Origin: Candidatus Latescibacterota bacterium
GTDB lineage: Bacteria; Latescibacterota; MWCZ01
Length of the DNA stretch: 64,000 nucleotides
Direction: 5' to 3'
NCBI GenBank assembly: GCA_022706085.1
Contig: JAKJDF010000003.1
Coordinates: 128,813-192,812 of the forward strand
Translations under genes and position numbers: made by a program
Notes under the pieces: generated by a model
What the model saw: the letters and a program-made list of their open reading frames with translations, nothing else
Told to the model about the DNA's origin: nothing
The model's database searches: none
Shown: in pieces, positions 19,414 through 28,699 of the stretch
How the letters are laid out: each line of letters opens with the position of its first letter
Position numbering within the stretch: position 1 is the stretch's first letter

Positions 19414-22400
19414 TCAGCGGACGAGAAGGGGAAGCTTTTCCGCTGCAGTGCCGGGGGGGTGCCACGCTCCACTGGCCGGTTGGCGCGCGGGGTTGGAGAG
19501 CAGAAGAACCTGCGGAGTGCGTGTGAAACGTGGTTCCGCGTGGGGGGCCGCTCCCCCGCCACCGCCCAGCGCAAGCGCCGCACCGATATATACGCGGTAA
19601 CGATCAGGTTGCCGGATGAGAATCGCTCCTTCCGCTGTTCGCTCGTAGTCCGCGAACGGGTACGGGACGTCCTTCATGCGCCGCGCTATCGCCACATAGC
19701 TCACCACAGGCATGTAGTGGAACATCCGGCCTGAAATTCGCAGTTCCGCACCCAAGTCCCAGAGGAAGTCGTCCCGAGCGACCCACGCATCCTTCAGCCT
19801 CGTCCAGTTCCATGTGCTTCCTGTTTCCACGAATACCGCCCCGTACGTTCTGTCGTGGAAAAACGACAGGAACTGTCTGTGTTGGTGCTGCAACAGCGGG
19901 AAGACATAACTCGCGCGGAAAAAGGCCATTTTGCTTCCTTCGTGCGAGAAATAGGGATATCCGCGCAGCGTGCCGCCGCCGCCCAGACGGTACCGCAATG
20001 GCCAGTACGCCCATCCCTCGAGGAAATTGGACCCTTCGTCGTTCGGATCATAGTACTTGAGCGCACGGTCGAAATACGCCGCGACTCCCTGCAACGCAAG
20101 TGTCGTGCGTTTCAAGACGCCGGGCAGCCGTATGTACTCTTCGTAGCTCAACACCAGCTCATTCGCGGAAAAATGCCGGTCAACCTGCGAATACAGCGGC
20201 CTTGTCGGATCGATTTGATTGTAGTTAGCGTCGTAGTTGGTCCCCGCCAGGGAATCCATCACACTTACGCGGTGGAACGAGTACGACGCAGAGATAACTC
20301 GCCCTGCCGTGGGATTCACCAGATCATCCACGGTCGGGGTAGTCTTCACGTAAGCCCAGCGGAAAGAAGCAGTTCTGTCTCTGAAATAAGCAACAGAGAA
20401 TTGCGGACGCTGATCCCAGATCAGGGGGGTACCGGGGGGCGGATACCCGTAGTTTCCCCACGGGAACAAAGCGGTTACGTCCTGGGGCGGATTGCCATTG
20501 TCGAGGAAAACGCTGTAATTGTCGATCCTGCGATCCAGTCGCTCGTCCACGTAGTAATTCTGCCACCCCAGTTCAAACGCCGCAGTCTGGCGGCTCCCAA
20601 CACCTGCGCGAATCCCCAGCCCTCCGTACAGATACCGGTAATTATCCCACCCGACCACGGAATCGCTTAACTCGACTCGCGAAAGCGGGTTCAAAGGGAT
20701 GGTTTCGTTGTTGGCTCCAAGAACGGTACCGGGGGCGGATGCGCGAGTGGTCCTGGCACGCTCCGTCACCGCGCTGATTTCCTGGCGTGCGCCGTACCCG
20801 TAAAGACGCGGGGAAAGGCCAGATTCCGTAGTCAGCAGAGGACGCAACCCCTGGTCGCCGTACAGAAACACCCCGGTGCTTGCCGGTTCGCGCTTCCCTA
20901 TGTTCTTCGAAATTTCCCCGCTGCCGAAATAGTACCGCGCACCCATCTGATCTTCGATTCCTGCGAGGAGCCCCAGTCCAATGTGGTTCACGGAAAATCG
21001 ATCGCCGATGACGCTGGGCCCGAAGCGAAGCACCGGGACCCAGCCCACCAGAGTCCGCATCCCCGTTGTCTGACCAACGTGGAAAAGCTGCGAGGCAGGA
21101 GGAGGCTTCGCGATATGCTGGTAGGAACGCTGGACCGCGTCGCCTGCGAATGGCGGCCTCAACGCGGCTTGTCCGTCCGCCGAAAATGGCAGGATGTAAA
21201 GGCTGAAGTTGTTCGCGTGGTACCCCACGTACGCCAGCCATTTGCCATCCGGTGCAACCGTCGGCTGAAACGCGCCTCCGAGAACATTCGTCAGACGGTT
21301 GTACGAAACTATCTCTGTGGAATCCGATGGCAACGTTGCGAGATAAAGGTTGAAGATCCCGAAAGGCCTGGACCTACCGCCCGAATTCGCGCTTCCTTCC
21401 GGCGTGTGATTAAGCGAATCTGTTGCGATATCGTAGTCGGCGGAAAAAACAAACCCGCTCCCGTCGGGCAACCACGCGGGGTCTCGTTCGTCTGCTTCCG
21501 TGTGGACGAGCAACCGAAAACCTGAACCCGCCGGGTACACGAGGGTATCGGGGAATGCGGCGGAATCCGACAGAGCATCCCTCACCGAGAAGTAGGGACC
21601 CTGTGTTCCAATTATTCCTATGTCGCGATCTCCATGCCGAAACACGCTGAAGAGGAGACTTTTCCCGTCAGGAGACCATTTCGGGGTGTAAAACTGAATC
21701 AGATCGCTTGTTTTGGAACCGATGTCGGCGGGCCCCGGACCCGGGCTCCGCATGCTGTTCGTCAACCATCTGACTTCCGATCCGTCGGCACGCACGATTC
21801 CGAGTCGTGTGCCGCCATCTTCGCCGGACACAAATGCAATCCATTTCCCGTCCGGCGAAACGGCGGGATCACGTGCGCGCAAGCGACTGGTGATGCGTAT
21901 TTCCTCTTTTCGGGCGATGTCGTAGACGTAGAGGTCGTTGAGGTACGTTCCCCTCCCGAATCTCGCGTACGCGATTCTGCCGCCGTCGGGAAACCACGCG
22001 AGGTTCCCTCGCACGGAGCGATCGATATCGAGAACAGTGTTGCGCGCGAGATGCCGAATGCGAGGTTTTGTAAGGAGGAAATCCTCCCTTCGCGCCGAAA
22101 GGTAGGCGATCTGGGTACCGTCGGGAGAAATCGCGGGTGCTGTCTCGTATGATCCTTCGTCCGGCAGTGCATTCCCCTCGACGATGGCACCGACACTATC
22201 TCGCACCGATGAATACCGTGCCCGAATATCCGCGACCCACCGATCGTAGAGGTCCTGCCCGTTAAGTCGGAGATTTTCGCGCAGAGCAGTGTTGAACGTC
22301 ACATACCCGGTGTTTTTTGCGAGGTTACGCGGTGCGTCTGCTCCAAAATTGCGGCTGATGTACGACGTCAGTGCGTACCCTTGATTGTACACCATCTCAG

Positions 22401-23037
22401 ATTTGAGCCAGTTGTGTGCGAACACTCCCATTTCGTCGTAGGAAAGGAGGTCGTTCTCCAGCGTCGCCATTCGAAGCAGCATATCCCGGTGGGTATCCCA
22501 GCGGTCTCCGCCGTACCGATCCGCTTCGTACTGGGCAATTCCTTCAACCCACCACGCGGGCGTGACGAGGCTGTATATCGGTATCCCCACGCCGATGTCA
22601 GCAACACTGCTGTTCAGGACGCTTGCGGAGATCAGACCGTAGCGGAACGGGTAGCGCCTTGCCAGTTTCAGGGAGAAAATGTGGGCCAGCTCGTGCGTTA
22701 CGACATTCCGAAGCCACTGGTTTGTGCCACGGAGATCCGTATCCAGGTTCGTCGCCCACACTACGAGCTGGTTCTGGTAGTAATCAGCGAAGCCGTTGCC
22801 TGCGTCAATGTCGTCGGTGACGAGGATATCAATGGGGCGGAACCGCTCGTGGAGGGAATAAGCGGTGACGAGCTGATAGAAGACATCTTCCGCGATAATT
22901 GCCGTCTGTTTCGCAGTTTCCTTGGCTCCCGGCGCGTAATGCACGCGGAACAGCCCGGACTGAGTGGTAATGGTTTCCGCTGGGGCGTACGCGGCCCACA
23001 GGAGTGCGAAGACGAGCGCGCTTCTTCTCAGAATCAT
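19414..23037 (-). CDS. Secreted gluzincin-like domain / PD40 propeller / Omp85-type barrel fusion
   Basis: A 1207-aa outer-membrane protein. Residues 1-20 are a signal peptide (cleavage near APA-E). Residues about 30-280 are peptidase-MA-like with HELAH (115-119) and the third ligand Glu165 in WWVEGIAQYE. Residues about 300-640 hold at least six PD40/TolB-type blades, each with a core like SPDGKWIAFVS or APDGKWLAYVG. Residues about 650-1160 are a beta barrel with the bacterial surface antigen motif GGGGTLRGYPYFSHEG. A roughly 45-residue Gly/Pro tail follows the last strand, which is unusual. It is 11 bp downstream of a BNR sialidase-like gene on the same strand. Confidence 0.85.
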   Translation of the reverse strand: MILRRSALVFALLWAAYAPAETITTQSGLFRVHYAPGAKETAKQTAIIAEDVFYQLVTAYSLHERFRPIDILVTDDIDAGNGFADYYQNQLVVWATNLDTDLRGTNQWLRNVVTHELAHIFSLKLARRYPFRYGLISASVLNSSVADIGVGIPIYSLVTPAWWVEGIAQYEADRYGGDRWDTHRDMLLRMATLENDLLSYDEMGVFAHNWLKSEMVYNQGYALTSYISRNFGADAPRNLAKNTGYVTFNTALRENLRLNGQDLYDRWVADIRARYSSVRDSVGAIVEGNALPDEGSYETAPAISPDGTQIAYLSARREDFLLTKPRIRHLARNTVLDIDRSVRGNLAWFPDGGRIAYARFGRGTYLNDLYVYDIARKEEIRITSRLRARDPAVSPDGKWIAFVSGEDGGTRLGIVRADGSEVRWLTNSMRSPGPGPADIGSKTSDLIQFYTPKWSPDGKSLLFSVFRHGDRDIGIIGTQGPYFSVRDALSDSAAFPDTLVYPAGSGFRLLVHTEADERDPAWLPDGSGFVFSADYDIATDSLNHTPEGSANSGGRSRPFGIFNLYLATLPSDSTEIVSYNRLTNVLGGAFQPTVAPDGKWLAYVGYHANNFSLYILPFSADGQAALRPPFAGDAVQRSYQHIAKPPPASQLFHVGQTTGMRTLVGWVPVLRFGPSVIGDRFSVNHIGLGLLAGIEDQMGARYYFGSGEISKNIGKREPASTGVFLYGDQGLRPLLTTESGLSPRLYGYGARQEISAVTERARTTRASAPGTVLGANNETIPLNPLSRVELSDSVVGWDNYRYLYGGLGIRAGVGSRQTAAFELGWQNYYVDERLDRRIDNYSVFLDNGNPPQDVTALFPWGNYGYPPPGTPLIWDQRPQFSVAYFRDRTASFRWAYVKTTPTVDDLVNPTAGRVISASYSFHRVSVMDSLAGTNYDANYNQIDPTRPLYSQVDRHFSANELVLSYEEYIRLPGVLKRTTLALQGVAAYFDRALKYYDPNDEGSNFLEGWAYWPLRYRLGGGGTLRGYPYFSHEGSKMAFFRASYVFPLLQHQHRQFLSFFHDRTYGAVFVETGSTWNWTRLKDAWVARDDFLWDLGAELRISGRMFHYMPVVSYVAIARRMKDVPYPFADYERTAEGAILIRQPDRYRVYIGAALALGGGGGAAPHAEPRFTRTPQVLLLSNPARQPASGAWHPPGTAAEKLPLLVR

Positions 23038-23048
23038 TCCGTTCCGTC

Positions 23049-24083
23049 TCAAAACACTGAAATCAACTCTGATTCGGGGATTCGAACGAGCTCGCAAAAC
23101 GCCCCGGTCCCATCAGGAGCATTGTGTGTGGTCCTGCCGGCGTCATAGAATACGATGATCACGTACCCGTCAACCAGAAGAACGCTCGGGTACCCGCAGT
23201 CTGCTGAAAGAGCGGAATCGTGAACCACGAGTTCCGTTTCCGACCACGTTCTGCCGTCGTCGTGGGACATTCGCGCTCGCACACCAAATGGCGGAGTACG
23301 ATACCCGTAGACGATGAGGACAGATCCGTTGGAAAGCGCCAGCAGGTCAGCCGGCAGCGTCTTGTTGACCCCGAATGGTGTGGGTTGGGACCACGTCATG
23401 CCACCGTCGGAGGATCGCCGGACAAGAATGCGCTGGTCTTCAGACTCGCGTTGCTTTCGTCCTGCGCAGAGCCATTCACCGGTCGGAAGCACGCAGTACG
23501 AACTTTCATTGGTATCGGTGCCCGTCAGCGTCAGTCCGCCCCACGTCTGCCCGTTATCACGTGACCGAAGCAGATAACTTCCGCCATTGTAAATGGACAT
23601 GACCATCGTGCCGTCAGCCAGCGTCAGCATTCGACCGTAGGGAGACATGCCATCCCATGGCGTGGCATCGGTCCACAGCATAGGATCTCCCCAGGTGCGG
23701 CCGTTGTCCGCAGACTGCACGCTGCCGGTGTGGAGAGATCTCGGAGTCCGGCGATCCTTGATGTACTCGCCGGAGGCCCCGTAGCTTCCGTTTGCGTGGA
23801 ATGCCACCGTGATCACGCCGTTCCGTGCAACCCCCACTGCCGGGTTCCGGTCATCATATTCACGCGTGTTGACGACTACCACAGGTTCTGTCCATGTCAA
23901 ACCGAGGTCGCTCGATCGCGATGCCACCAGATAACCGCCCGCACCCATGTGACCCGCACCGTCGCGGAAAACAGCGATCAGAGAGTTGTCGGCAGCGCTG
24001 ACGAGTACCGGGAAATACCCTCTGTCATCCGCCACGCGAACTCGCCGGGAACTCGGCAACGAAGAAACATGTACCTGGCACAC
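23049..24083 (-). CDS. BNR/Asp-box sialidase-like protein
   Basis: A protein of about 344 aa with a six-bladed beta-propeller of the exo-alpha-sialidase/BNR type. Several Asp boxes of form S-x-D-x-G-x-T-W are visible: SSDLGLTWTEP, SADNGRTWGDP, SRDNGQTWGGL, SSDGGMTWSQP and SHDDGRTWSET. An N-terminal VRVADDRGYFPVL carries an Arg typical of the arginine triad region. No signal peptide. The start is probably GTG 24083 with GGAGG 8 bp upstream; TTG 24098 overlaps that site. True substrate may be sialic acid or another uronate/sugar; activity is not provable here. Confidence 0.82.
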   Translation of the reverse strand: MCQVHVSSLPSSRRVRVADDRGYFPVLVSAADNSLIAVFRDGAGHMGAGGYLVASRSSDLGLTWTEPVVVVNTREYDDRNPAVGVARNGVITVAFHANGSYGASGEYIKDRRTPRSLHTGSVQSADNGRTWGDPMLWTDATPWDGMSPYGRMLTLADGTMVMSIYNGGSYLLRSRDNGQTWGGLTLTGTDTNESSYCVLPTGEWLCAGRKQRESEDQRILVRRSSDGGMTWSQPTPFGVNKTLPADLLALSNGSVLIVYGYRTPPFGVRARMSHDDGRTWSETELVVHDSALSADCGYPSVLLVDGYVIIVFYDAGRTTHNAPDGTGAFCELVRIPESELISVF

Positions 24084-24160
24084 CTGAGATGCCTCCAAAC
24101 GCCTGCAACCGGAAGTTGTGGAAGTTGCTGTGCTCGTCCCACCTTTGTCTGAGGTCTGAA

Positions 24161-24523
24161 TCAGGCCTCTTCCATCTGAATCCGCACGATATCCTGACGC
24201 TGCCGCTCGGTGATGTATCCCAGCGCGACAAGAAGGTCTCCGAGCATCCCCTTGCTTGTCCGCTGGACCTCAATTGCGCGCGCCACGTCGTCTTCCGTGC
24301 ACGCGCCGAGAAAAACGGCGGCTTCTCCGAAGCGTTTTCCTTTGCAATCGGGTGTTTTCAGGAAATTCGACACGCGTTCCACTTGTGCATGGGTTAGTAC
24401 ACGCATGTCAACAAGGATCTTGCCGACAAGAATGTCCGAAGTCTTCTGATACGTCAGCGCAGAATTGATCTGCTCCTCTGTCGCGAAGCCCTCATCGACG
24501 ACAATTTCGCCAAATTTCCGCAT
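24161..24523 (-). CDS. Stand-alone MshEN/GspE-N-like domain protein
   Basis: A 120-aa cytoplasmic protein built of four repeating about 30-residue units: KFGEIVVDEGFATEEQINSAL (3-23), LVGKILVDMRVLTHAQVERV (32-51), RFGEAAVFLGACTEDDVARAI (64-84) and MLGDLLVALGYITERQRQDI (93-112). This is the N-terminal helical bundle (MshEN, GspII_E_N) normally fused to type II secretion/pilus ATPases, where it binds cyclic-di-GMP. Here there is no ATPase domain. GGAG and ATG 24523 set the start. Upstream and divergent is rpsU. Confidence 0.75.
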   Translation of the reverse strand: MRKFGEIVVDEGFATEEQINSALTYQKTSDILVGKILVDMRVLTHAQVERVSNFLKTPDCKGKRFGEAAVFLGACTEDDVARAIEVQRTSKGMLGDLLVALGYITERQRQDIVRIQMEEA

Positions 24524-24834
24524 TCCTTCAACTCCTGTGCCATTTGTCTTGAGTCGCAACCGAGCGCCGGGTCCTTAAGGGTGTCCGCCTTCACAACGGA
24601 GGGCGAAATCATTACAAAGATACCCGTCGTCGCCGGCTGTGCCACCCCTGAAAGATCATCGTGGCCGCAAGGTTCTGTGTCATCAGAAGAAAACTTGCAT
24701 CCCATGCACTCTCTCCCGGTATCGCATTGGACGAACAGCCGGGAGATCGTATATTCTTAGATCGGTCTGTCCGGCGAACGTCGGCGGTGTGTGGCATAAC
24801 GTGCAAAATCCCCAGCGAAAGGAGGCGAAACCGG
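24524..24834. other. Divergent intergenic region between MshEN-like gene and rpsU
   Basis: About 310 bp without a supported gene. It carries the rpsU promoter (24727-24755) and presumably the promoter of the minus-strand MshEN-like gene, which I could not identify. Open frames here are arginine/serine-rich and not protein-like. Confidence 0.6.
24727..24755 (+). promoter_or_regulatory. Sigma70-type promoter for rpsU
   Basis: TTGGAC (24727-24732), a 17-bp spacer, and TATATT (24750-24755) lie about 80 bp upstream of the rpsU start. Both hexamers match consensus at five of six positions. Confidence 0.7.
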
Positions 24835-25032
24835 ATGGCGGGTGTTATCGTGCGCGAAAAAGAGCCCTTTGAAAAAGCGTTGAAACGTTTTAAGAAGGCG
24901 TGTGAAAAGGCCGGTATCATTTCCGATATGAAGAAACACCAGCACTTTGAAAAACCCAGCGAACGGCGAAAACGTGAACTGAACGCGGCGCGGCGCAAGA
25001 TGCGGAAGACACAGATTCTTTCCGAAAAATAG
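24835..25032 (+). CDS. rpsU: 30S ribosomal protein S21
   Basis: A 65-aa S21 protein with the expected opening MAGVIVREKEPFEKALKRFKKACEKAGI, a basic linker and the C-terminal KRELNAARRKMRK. Start 24835 is preceded by GGAGG. It is 9 bp from yqeY, the usual partner in many bacteria, and driven by a good sigma70-type promoter. Confidence 0.96.
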   Translation: MAGVIVREKEPFEKALKRFKKACEKAGIISDMKKHQHFEKPSERRKRELNAARRKMRKTQILSEK

Positions 25033-25041
25033 GTCGGAGAA

Positions 25042-25503
25042 ATGACCGCTCTCGAAGCGCGGTTGCAGGAAGATCAAAAGGAGGCGATGAAGACCGGGGA
25101 CAAAATGCTCCTCGGGCTGATTCGCCTTCTTCGTTCACAGCTTCAGTATGCACGGATGCAGGCCGGGGAAGGATGGTCGGAGGAAAAGGCGCAGGAGGTC
25201 CTGTCGGCGGCTGCGAAAACCCGACGGGAGTCGATATCCCTGTTCGAGAAGGGTGGCCGAATGGACCTCGTCGAGAAGGAAAAGGCGGAGCTGGCGTTGC
25301 TGGAGAGATATCTTCCGGCGCAACTCTCCGACCAGGAACTGGCCACCCTGATCGAGCTGTGCATCAGTGAAGTCGGCGCGCGAGACCTCAAAGACATCGG
25401 GAAGGTAATGGCAGCGCTGATGCAGAGAGTCAAAGGTCGGGCCGATGGGAAGGTTCTTAACGAACGTGTTCGAGCCAGATTGAGTGGCGCCCAGGCGATT
25501 TGA
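25042..25503 (+). CDS. yqeY: YqeY-family GatB/Asn-tRNA amidotransferase-related protein
   Basis: A 153-aa YqeY (GatB C-terminal/YqeY domain) protein. Seen: LEARLQEDQKEAMKTGDKMLLGLIRLLRSQLQYA at the N-terminus and VMAALMQRVKGRADGKVLNERVRARL at the C-terminus, where the family usually ends with GxVDGxxVNxxVKxxL. It probably helps tRNA-dependent amidation or translation quality; the exact role is unknown. Operon rpsU-yqeY ends at an intrinsic terminator. Confidence 0.93.
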   Translation: MTALEARLQEDQKEAMKTGDKMLLGLIRLLRSQLQYARMQAGEGWSEEKAQEVLSAAAKTRRESISLFEKGGRMDLVEKEKAELALLERYLPAQLSDQELATLIELCISEVGARDLKDIGKVMAALMQRVKGRADGKVLNERVRARLSGAQAI

Positions 25504-25521
25504 GACTGCCATGGCGTCTCC

Positions 25522-25556
25522 AAACCGCGCCCGTATCGGCTGCGCGGTTTTTTGTT
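25522..25556 (+). terminator. Intrinsic terminator after yqeY
   Basis: AAACCGCGC (25522-25530) pairs with GCGCGGTTT (25542-25550), 9 bp, with an 11-nt loop and a TTTTTTGTTT tail. Strong rho-independent terminator. Confidence 0.9.
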
Positions 25557-25583
25557 TGAGGCCCGGAAAGAGGCAGATGTCGG

Positions 25584-26183
25584 ATGACGGGTAACCTGAA
25601 GGATGGCTGGTGGGTGGTAAGCATCGCCAGTCTGGCGCTCATAGTGTGGTATGCTGTGCGTGGATGGCGCATGGGCGCGTTGCGTACGCTATTGTGGGTT
25701 GCCGGGTTCGCGTTCGGGCTCTTTCTCGCGGCGAGGTACGCCCGCACCGCCTCTGGCGTTATGGGGAAAACAGTCCCGGGCTCTGCGAGGGAGGCGATCG
25801 CGTTCGTCGTGATCATTCTCGCCGCGATGGTTGTCGTCGACATACTCACTGCGGCACTTCAGAGGCTCCTGCGCTCGACCCCGCTCACAACCCTGAACAG
25901 AACCGCGGGCGCATTGCTGGGTATTGTGAAGGGCGTACTCATTGTGGCGCTTGTTGGCGTGTTGCTGGCAATTCTGCCTTTCCCATCCAGCGTTGCCCAG
26001 ACGTATGCCCGTTCAGGTGTTGTTCAGGGAAGCACGGAACTTAGCAGTGTTCTTGTAGACCTTGTGAAAGACCGCCTGCCCGAACCCGCCAGAGCATTCC
26101 TCGCGGAAGCACGCGCGACTTACGGTGAGCGCATGCGAGTTGTCCCCCCTCCCGGGAACACCGCAGTTCCCCGCGTGCCCTGA
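25584..26183 (+). CDS. CvpA-family membrane protein
   Basis: A 199-aa inner-membrane protein with four hydrophobic segments at about 10-24, 35-50, 70-88 and 112-130. The segment arrangement and the G-x-LLGIVKGVL pattern match the CvpA (colicin V production) family, whose role in envelope or stress physiology remains poorly defined. The C-terminal 60 residues are polar. It lies 8 bp upstream of mutS2, a frequent pairing. Confidence 0.8.
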   Translation: MTGNLKDGWWVVSIASLALIVWYAVRGWRMGALRTLLWVAGFAFGLFLAARYARTASGVMGKTVPGSAREAIAFVVIILAAMVVVDILTAALQRLLRSTPLTTLNRTAGALLGIVKGVLIVALVGVLLAILPFPSSVAQTYARSGVVQGSTELSSVLVDLVKDRLPEPARAFLAEARATYGERMRVVPPPGNTAVPRVP

Positions 26184-26191
26184 GTTCCTCG

Positions 26192-28555
26192 ATGTTTGAC
26201 GAACACGCCCTCCGCGTCATCGAGTATCCCCTCGTTCGTTCCCTCATCGCGCGGAACGCGGTAAGCGGAATGGGGCACGATCTTGTCGAATCCACCACCC
26301 CCATGACCGACCGCGTAAGCCTCGAGCGGCGTATGAGAGAGGTGGACGAAATGATTCAAGCCGTGAGATGGGGCGATCCCGTACCCATGCGCGGGGTGGT
26401 GGACATCCGACAGCCCGCGGAACTTGCAGCGCACCCGGGTGCCCGCCTCGACCCGCCTTCACTGCTCGACATCGCCCAGACCCTCGAAGCGGCCGGGCGA
26501 CTACGGGGTTACTTTGCGGCGCGCGCACAGAAATACCCCCGACTCGAAGCGATTTCGTCCGCGCTGGAACCGTGCCCCGAACTCGTCACAGCGGTCAATC
26601 GGGCAATCGACCAGGGAGGATTTGTTCGAGACTCGGCAAGTTCTGCGCTCGAAAGAACAAGGCGTGAACTGGAACAGGCACGGTCCAGTCTCCGCGCCAA
26701 TCTGGAGCGACTTGTCCACAGCCTCGCGAGCGATGTGCTTACCGAGAAAGTCGTCGCGTGGCGGAATGGCAGACCGGTGATTCCTGTCCGAGCGCACCGC
26801 CGCAATGCGGTGGGCGGTATCGTCCACGATGAATCCGCGTCCGGTCAGACGGTTTTCGTTGAACCGTTCGAGTCGGTCGAAGAAGCAAATCGCATCAGAA
26901 GGCTGGAAATCACCGAGCGCGCCGAGGTCGATCGCATTCTCACAGAATTGACTGCGGTTGTGTTCCAGCATATACCGCGGCTCCGGGTGAACCTCCAGAT
27001 CCTTGGACGGCTGGACGCACTCTACGCGCTCGGCGTGTACGCGGATCAGGCTGACGCTGCCGTGCCAAGGATTTCTGACGACGGCGCGCTCGAGATCGTC
27101 CGGATGCGGCATCCTTTGCTCGACGTTCGTCTGAGCGGGCAAGGAAGAGACGCGGTTCCGTTGACCTGCCGACTGCGGCCTGACGATCGGATGATGTTGA
27201 TAAGTGGCCCCAACGCGGGAGGAAAAACGGTCGCTCTCAAGACCATCGGCCTTGCGATAGCGATGACGCAGTCTGGTTTCCCGATTCCCGCGGACCCGCT
27301 CACGACAATCCCTGTGTTCGAATCCTTTTTCGCGGAAATAGGCGATGAACAGTCGATTGAGAACGATCTTTCCACTTTCAGTTCGCGCATCGGACACCTT
27401 GCCCGTATTTCCGAAGAGGCGCGTGCGGGCACACTGATTCTGGTGGATGAACTCGGTTCGTCAACCGACCCCGACCAGGGTGCGGCGCTAAGCCGTGCAT
27501 TGCTTGAACGCTGGTTCGAGAAAGGCGCTCGTACCGTCGCAACGACGCACCTCGGAGGCCTCAAGGAATTCGCTCACGAAATGGCTTGGGCGGTCAACGC
27601 GTCGATGGAGTTCGACAGGGACGGATTGAACCCGACATTTCGTTTGGTGGCGGGCATTCCTGGTTCGAGCTATGCCTTTGAAATCAGTCGCCGGATAGGT
27701 TTGGCGGAAGACATCATTGCCCGCGCGGAACATTTCCTCGGCCGGGCGGCAGTGCGAACCGAACGACTTATCGCCGACCTGACTTTCCTGATGGAACAAA
27801 CGGAGCGCAAATTGCGCGAAATCGAGTCCAGAGAACGCTCGCTCGCTGAACGTGAACGGGAGTACGAGGACAGGTTCGCGCGCGTAGTGTCAGACCGGAA
27901 ACGGATGGCGCGAGAAGCACGTGAGGAAGCAGAAAAGATCCTCGCGGACGCGCGCGCCCTCGTGGAGCGCACCGTCGCCGATATCCGGCGCACAAGTGGC
28001 GACAGGGAGTCCATCAAAAGCGCGCGGGCGACGCTCCAGAGCGCGCTTGCGCGAACGAGGTCGGAACTCGCTGATCGCGTTCGCCCTGATGGAGCCGAGG
28101 CGACGGAAATAAACCCCGGAAACTGGGTGAAGATCGTTCCAATCAACAAGACCGGCGAGGTAGTGGCTGTTGGCAAGGATCGTATCGCGGTTCAGACAGG
28201 CGGAACGCGTCTGGAAGTGAAACCGGATCAGGTGGAAAAGGTTGCAGAAAAGGCACCGGATGCCGACAAAGGAGGCGTCTCCATTGCCACGACAGCGTCG
28301 GATCGTTTTGTCCCGGAAGTGGATGTCCGGGGAATGAGTTTTGACGATGCGTGGGCAATTCTGGATCGGTATCTCGATGACGCGTGTGTCGCGCGGTACC
28401 CTCGCGTTCGAATCATCCACGGAAAAGGTACCGGTGTGCTCCGGCGCAAAATCAACGAACAACTGAAGCAGGACGAACGGGTCGCCTCCCATGAGATGGG
28501 TGAGTATTACGAGGGGGGCGCCGGCGTGACAGTGGTGAATATGAAACTGGACTGA
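26192..28555 (+). CDS. mutS2: MutS2 family nuclease/ATPase
   Basis: A 787-aa MutS2, which suppresses homologous recombination and in some bacteria rescues collided ribosomes. Walker A is GPNAGGKTVALKT (about 337-350), Walker B is VDELGSSTDPDQG (about 417-430). A long coiled-coil runs about 520-630, followed by a KOW-like GNWVKI segment. The C-terminal Smr domain (about 708-787) has VDVRGMSFDDAW and IIHGKGTGVLR. Full length; starts 8 bp after cvpA. Confidence 0.95.
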   Translation: MFDEHALRVIEYPLVRSLIARNAVSGMGHDLVESTTPMTDRVSLERRMREVDEMIQAVRWGDPVPMRGVVDIRQPAELAAHPGARLDPPSLLDIAQTLEAAGRLRGYFAARAQKYPRLEAISSALEPCPELVTAVNRAIDQGGFVRDSASSALERTRRELEQARSSLRANLERLVHSLASDVLTEKVVAWRNGRPVIPVRAHRRNAVGGIVHDESASGQTVFVEPFESVEEANRIRRLEITERAEVDRILTELTAVVFQHIPRLRVNLQILGRLDALYALGVYADQADAAVPRISDDGALEIVRMRHPLLDVRLSGQGRDAVPLTCRLRPDDRMMLISGPNAGGKTVALKTIGLAIAMTQSGFPIPADPLTTIPVFESFFAEIGDEQSIENDLSTFSSRIGHLARISEEARAGTLILVDELGSSTDPDQGAALSRALLERWFEKGARTVATTHLGGLKEFAHEMAWAVNASMEFDRDGLNPTFRLVAGIPGSSYAFEISRRIGLAEDIIARAEHFLGRAAVRTERLIADLTFLMEQTERKLREIESRERSLAEREREYEDRFARVVSDRKRMAREAREEAEKILADARALVERTVADIRRTSGDRESIKSARATLQSALARTRSELADRVRPDGAEATEINPGNWVKIVPINKTGEVVAVGKDRIAVQTGGTRLEVKPDQVEKVAEKAPDADKGGVSIATTASDRFVPEVDVRGMSFDDAWAILDRYLDDACVARYPRVRIIHGKGTGVLRRKINEQLKQDERVASHEMGEYYEGGAGVTVVNMKLD

Positions 28556-28699
28556 TGGTTGGGGCTTCCAAGTACTGAAGAACTTTAGACGAACGGCACG
28601 GACATTTCGCGTCGGGGCAGAGTATCTTTTGGATGAGCGTATGGCGAGACCGCCAGAGGCCCGCGTACTGAATGGATCTTCGATCAAGGAGGTTCCGCT

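Noticed and set aside
19540-19600. Possible frameshift in the G-rich run at the end of the Omp85 fusion
   Set aside because: Shifting to either other frame does not produce a prompt stop, so the long tail cannot be explained by a single indel from sequence alone.
23060-23110. A GGATTCGAAC string resembling a tRNA T-arm
   Set aside because: It lies in the coding sequence of the sialidase-like gene and no acceptor, D or anticodon stem can be built around it.
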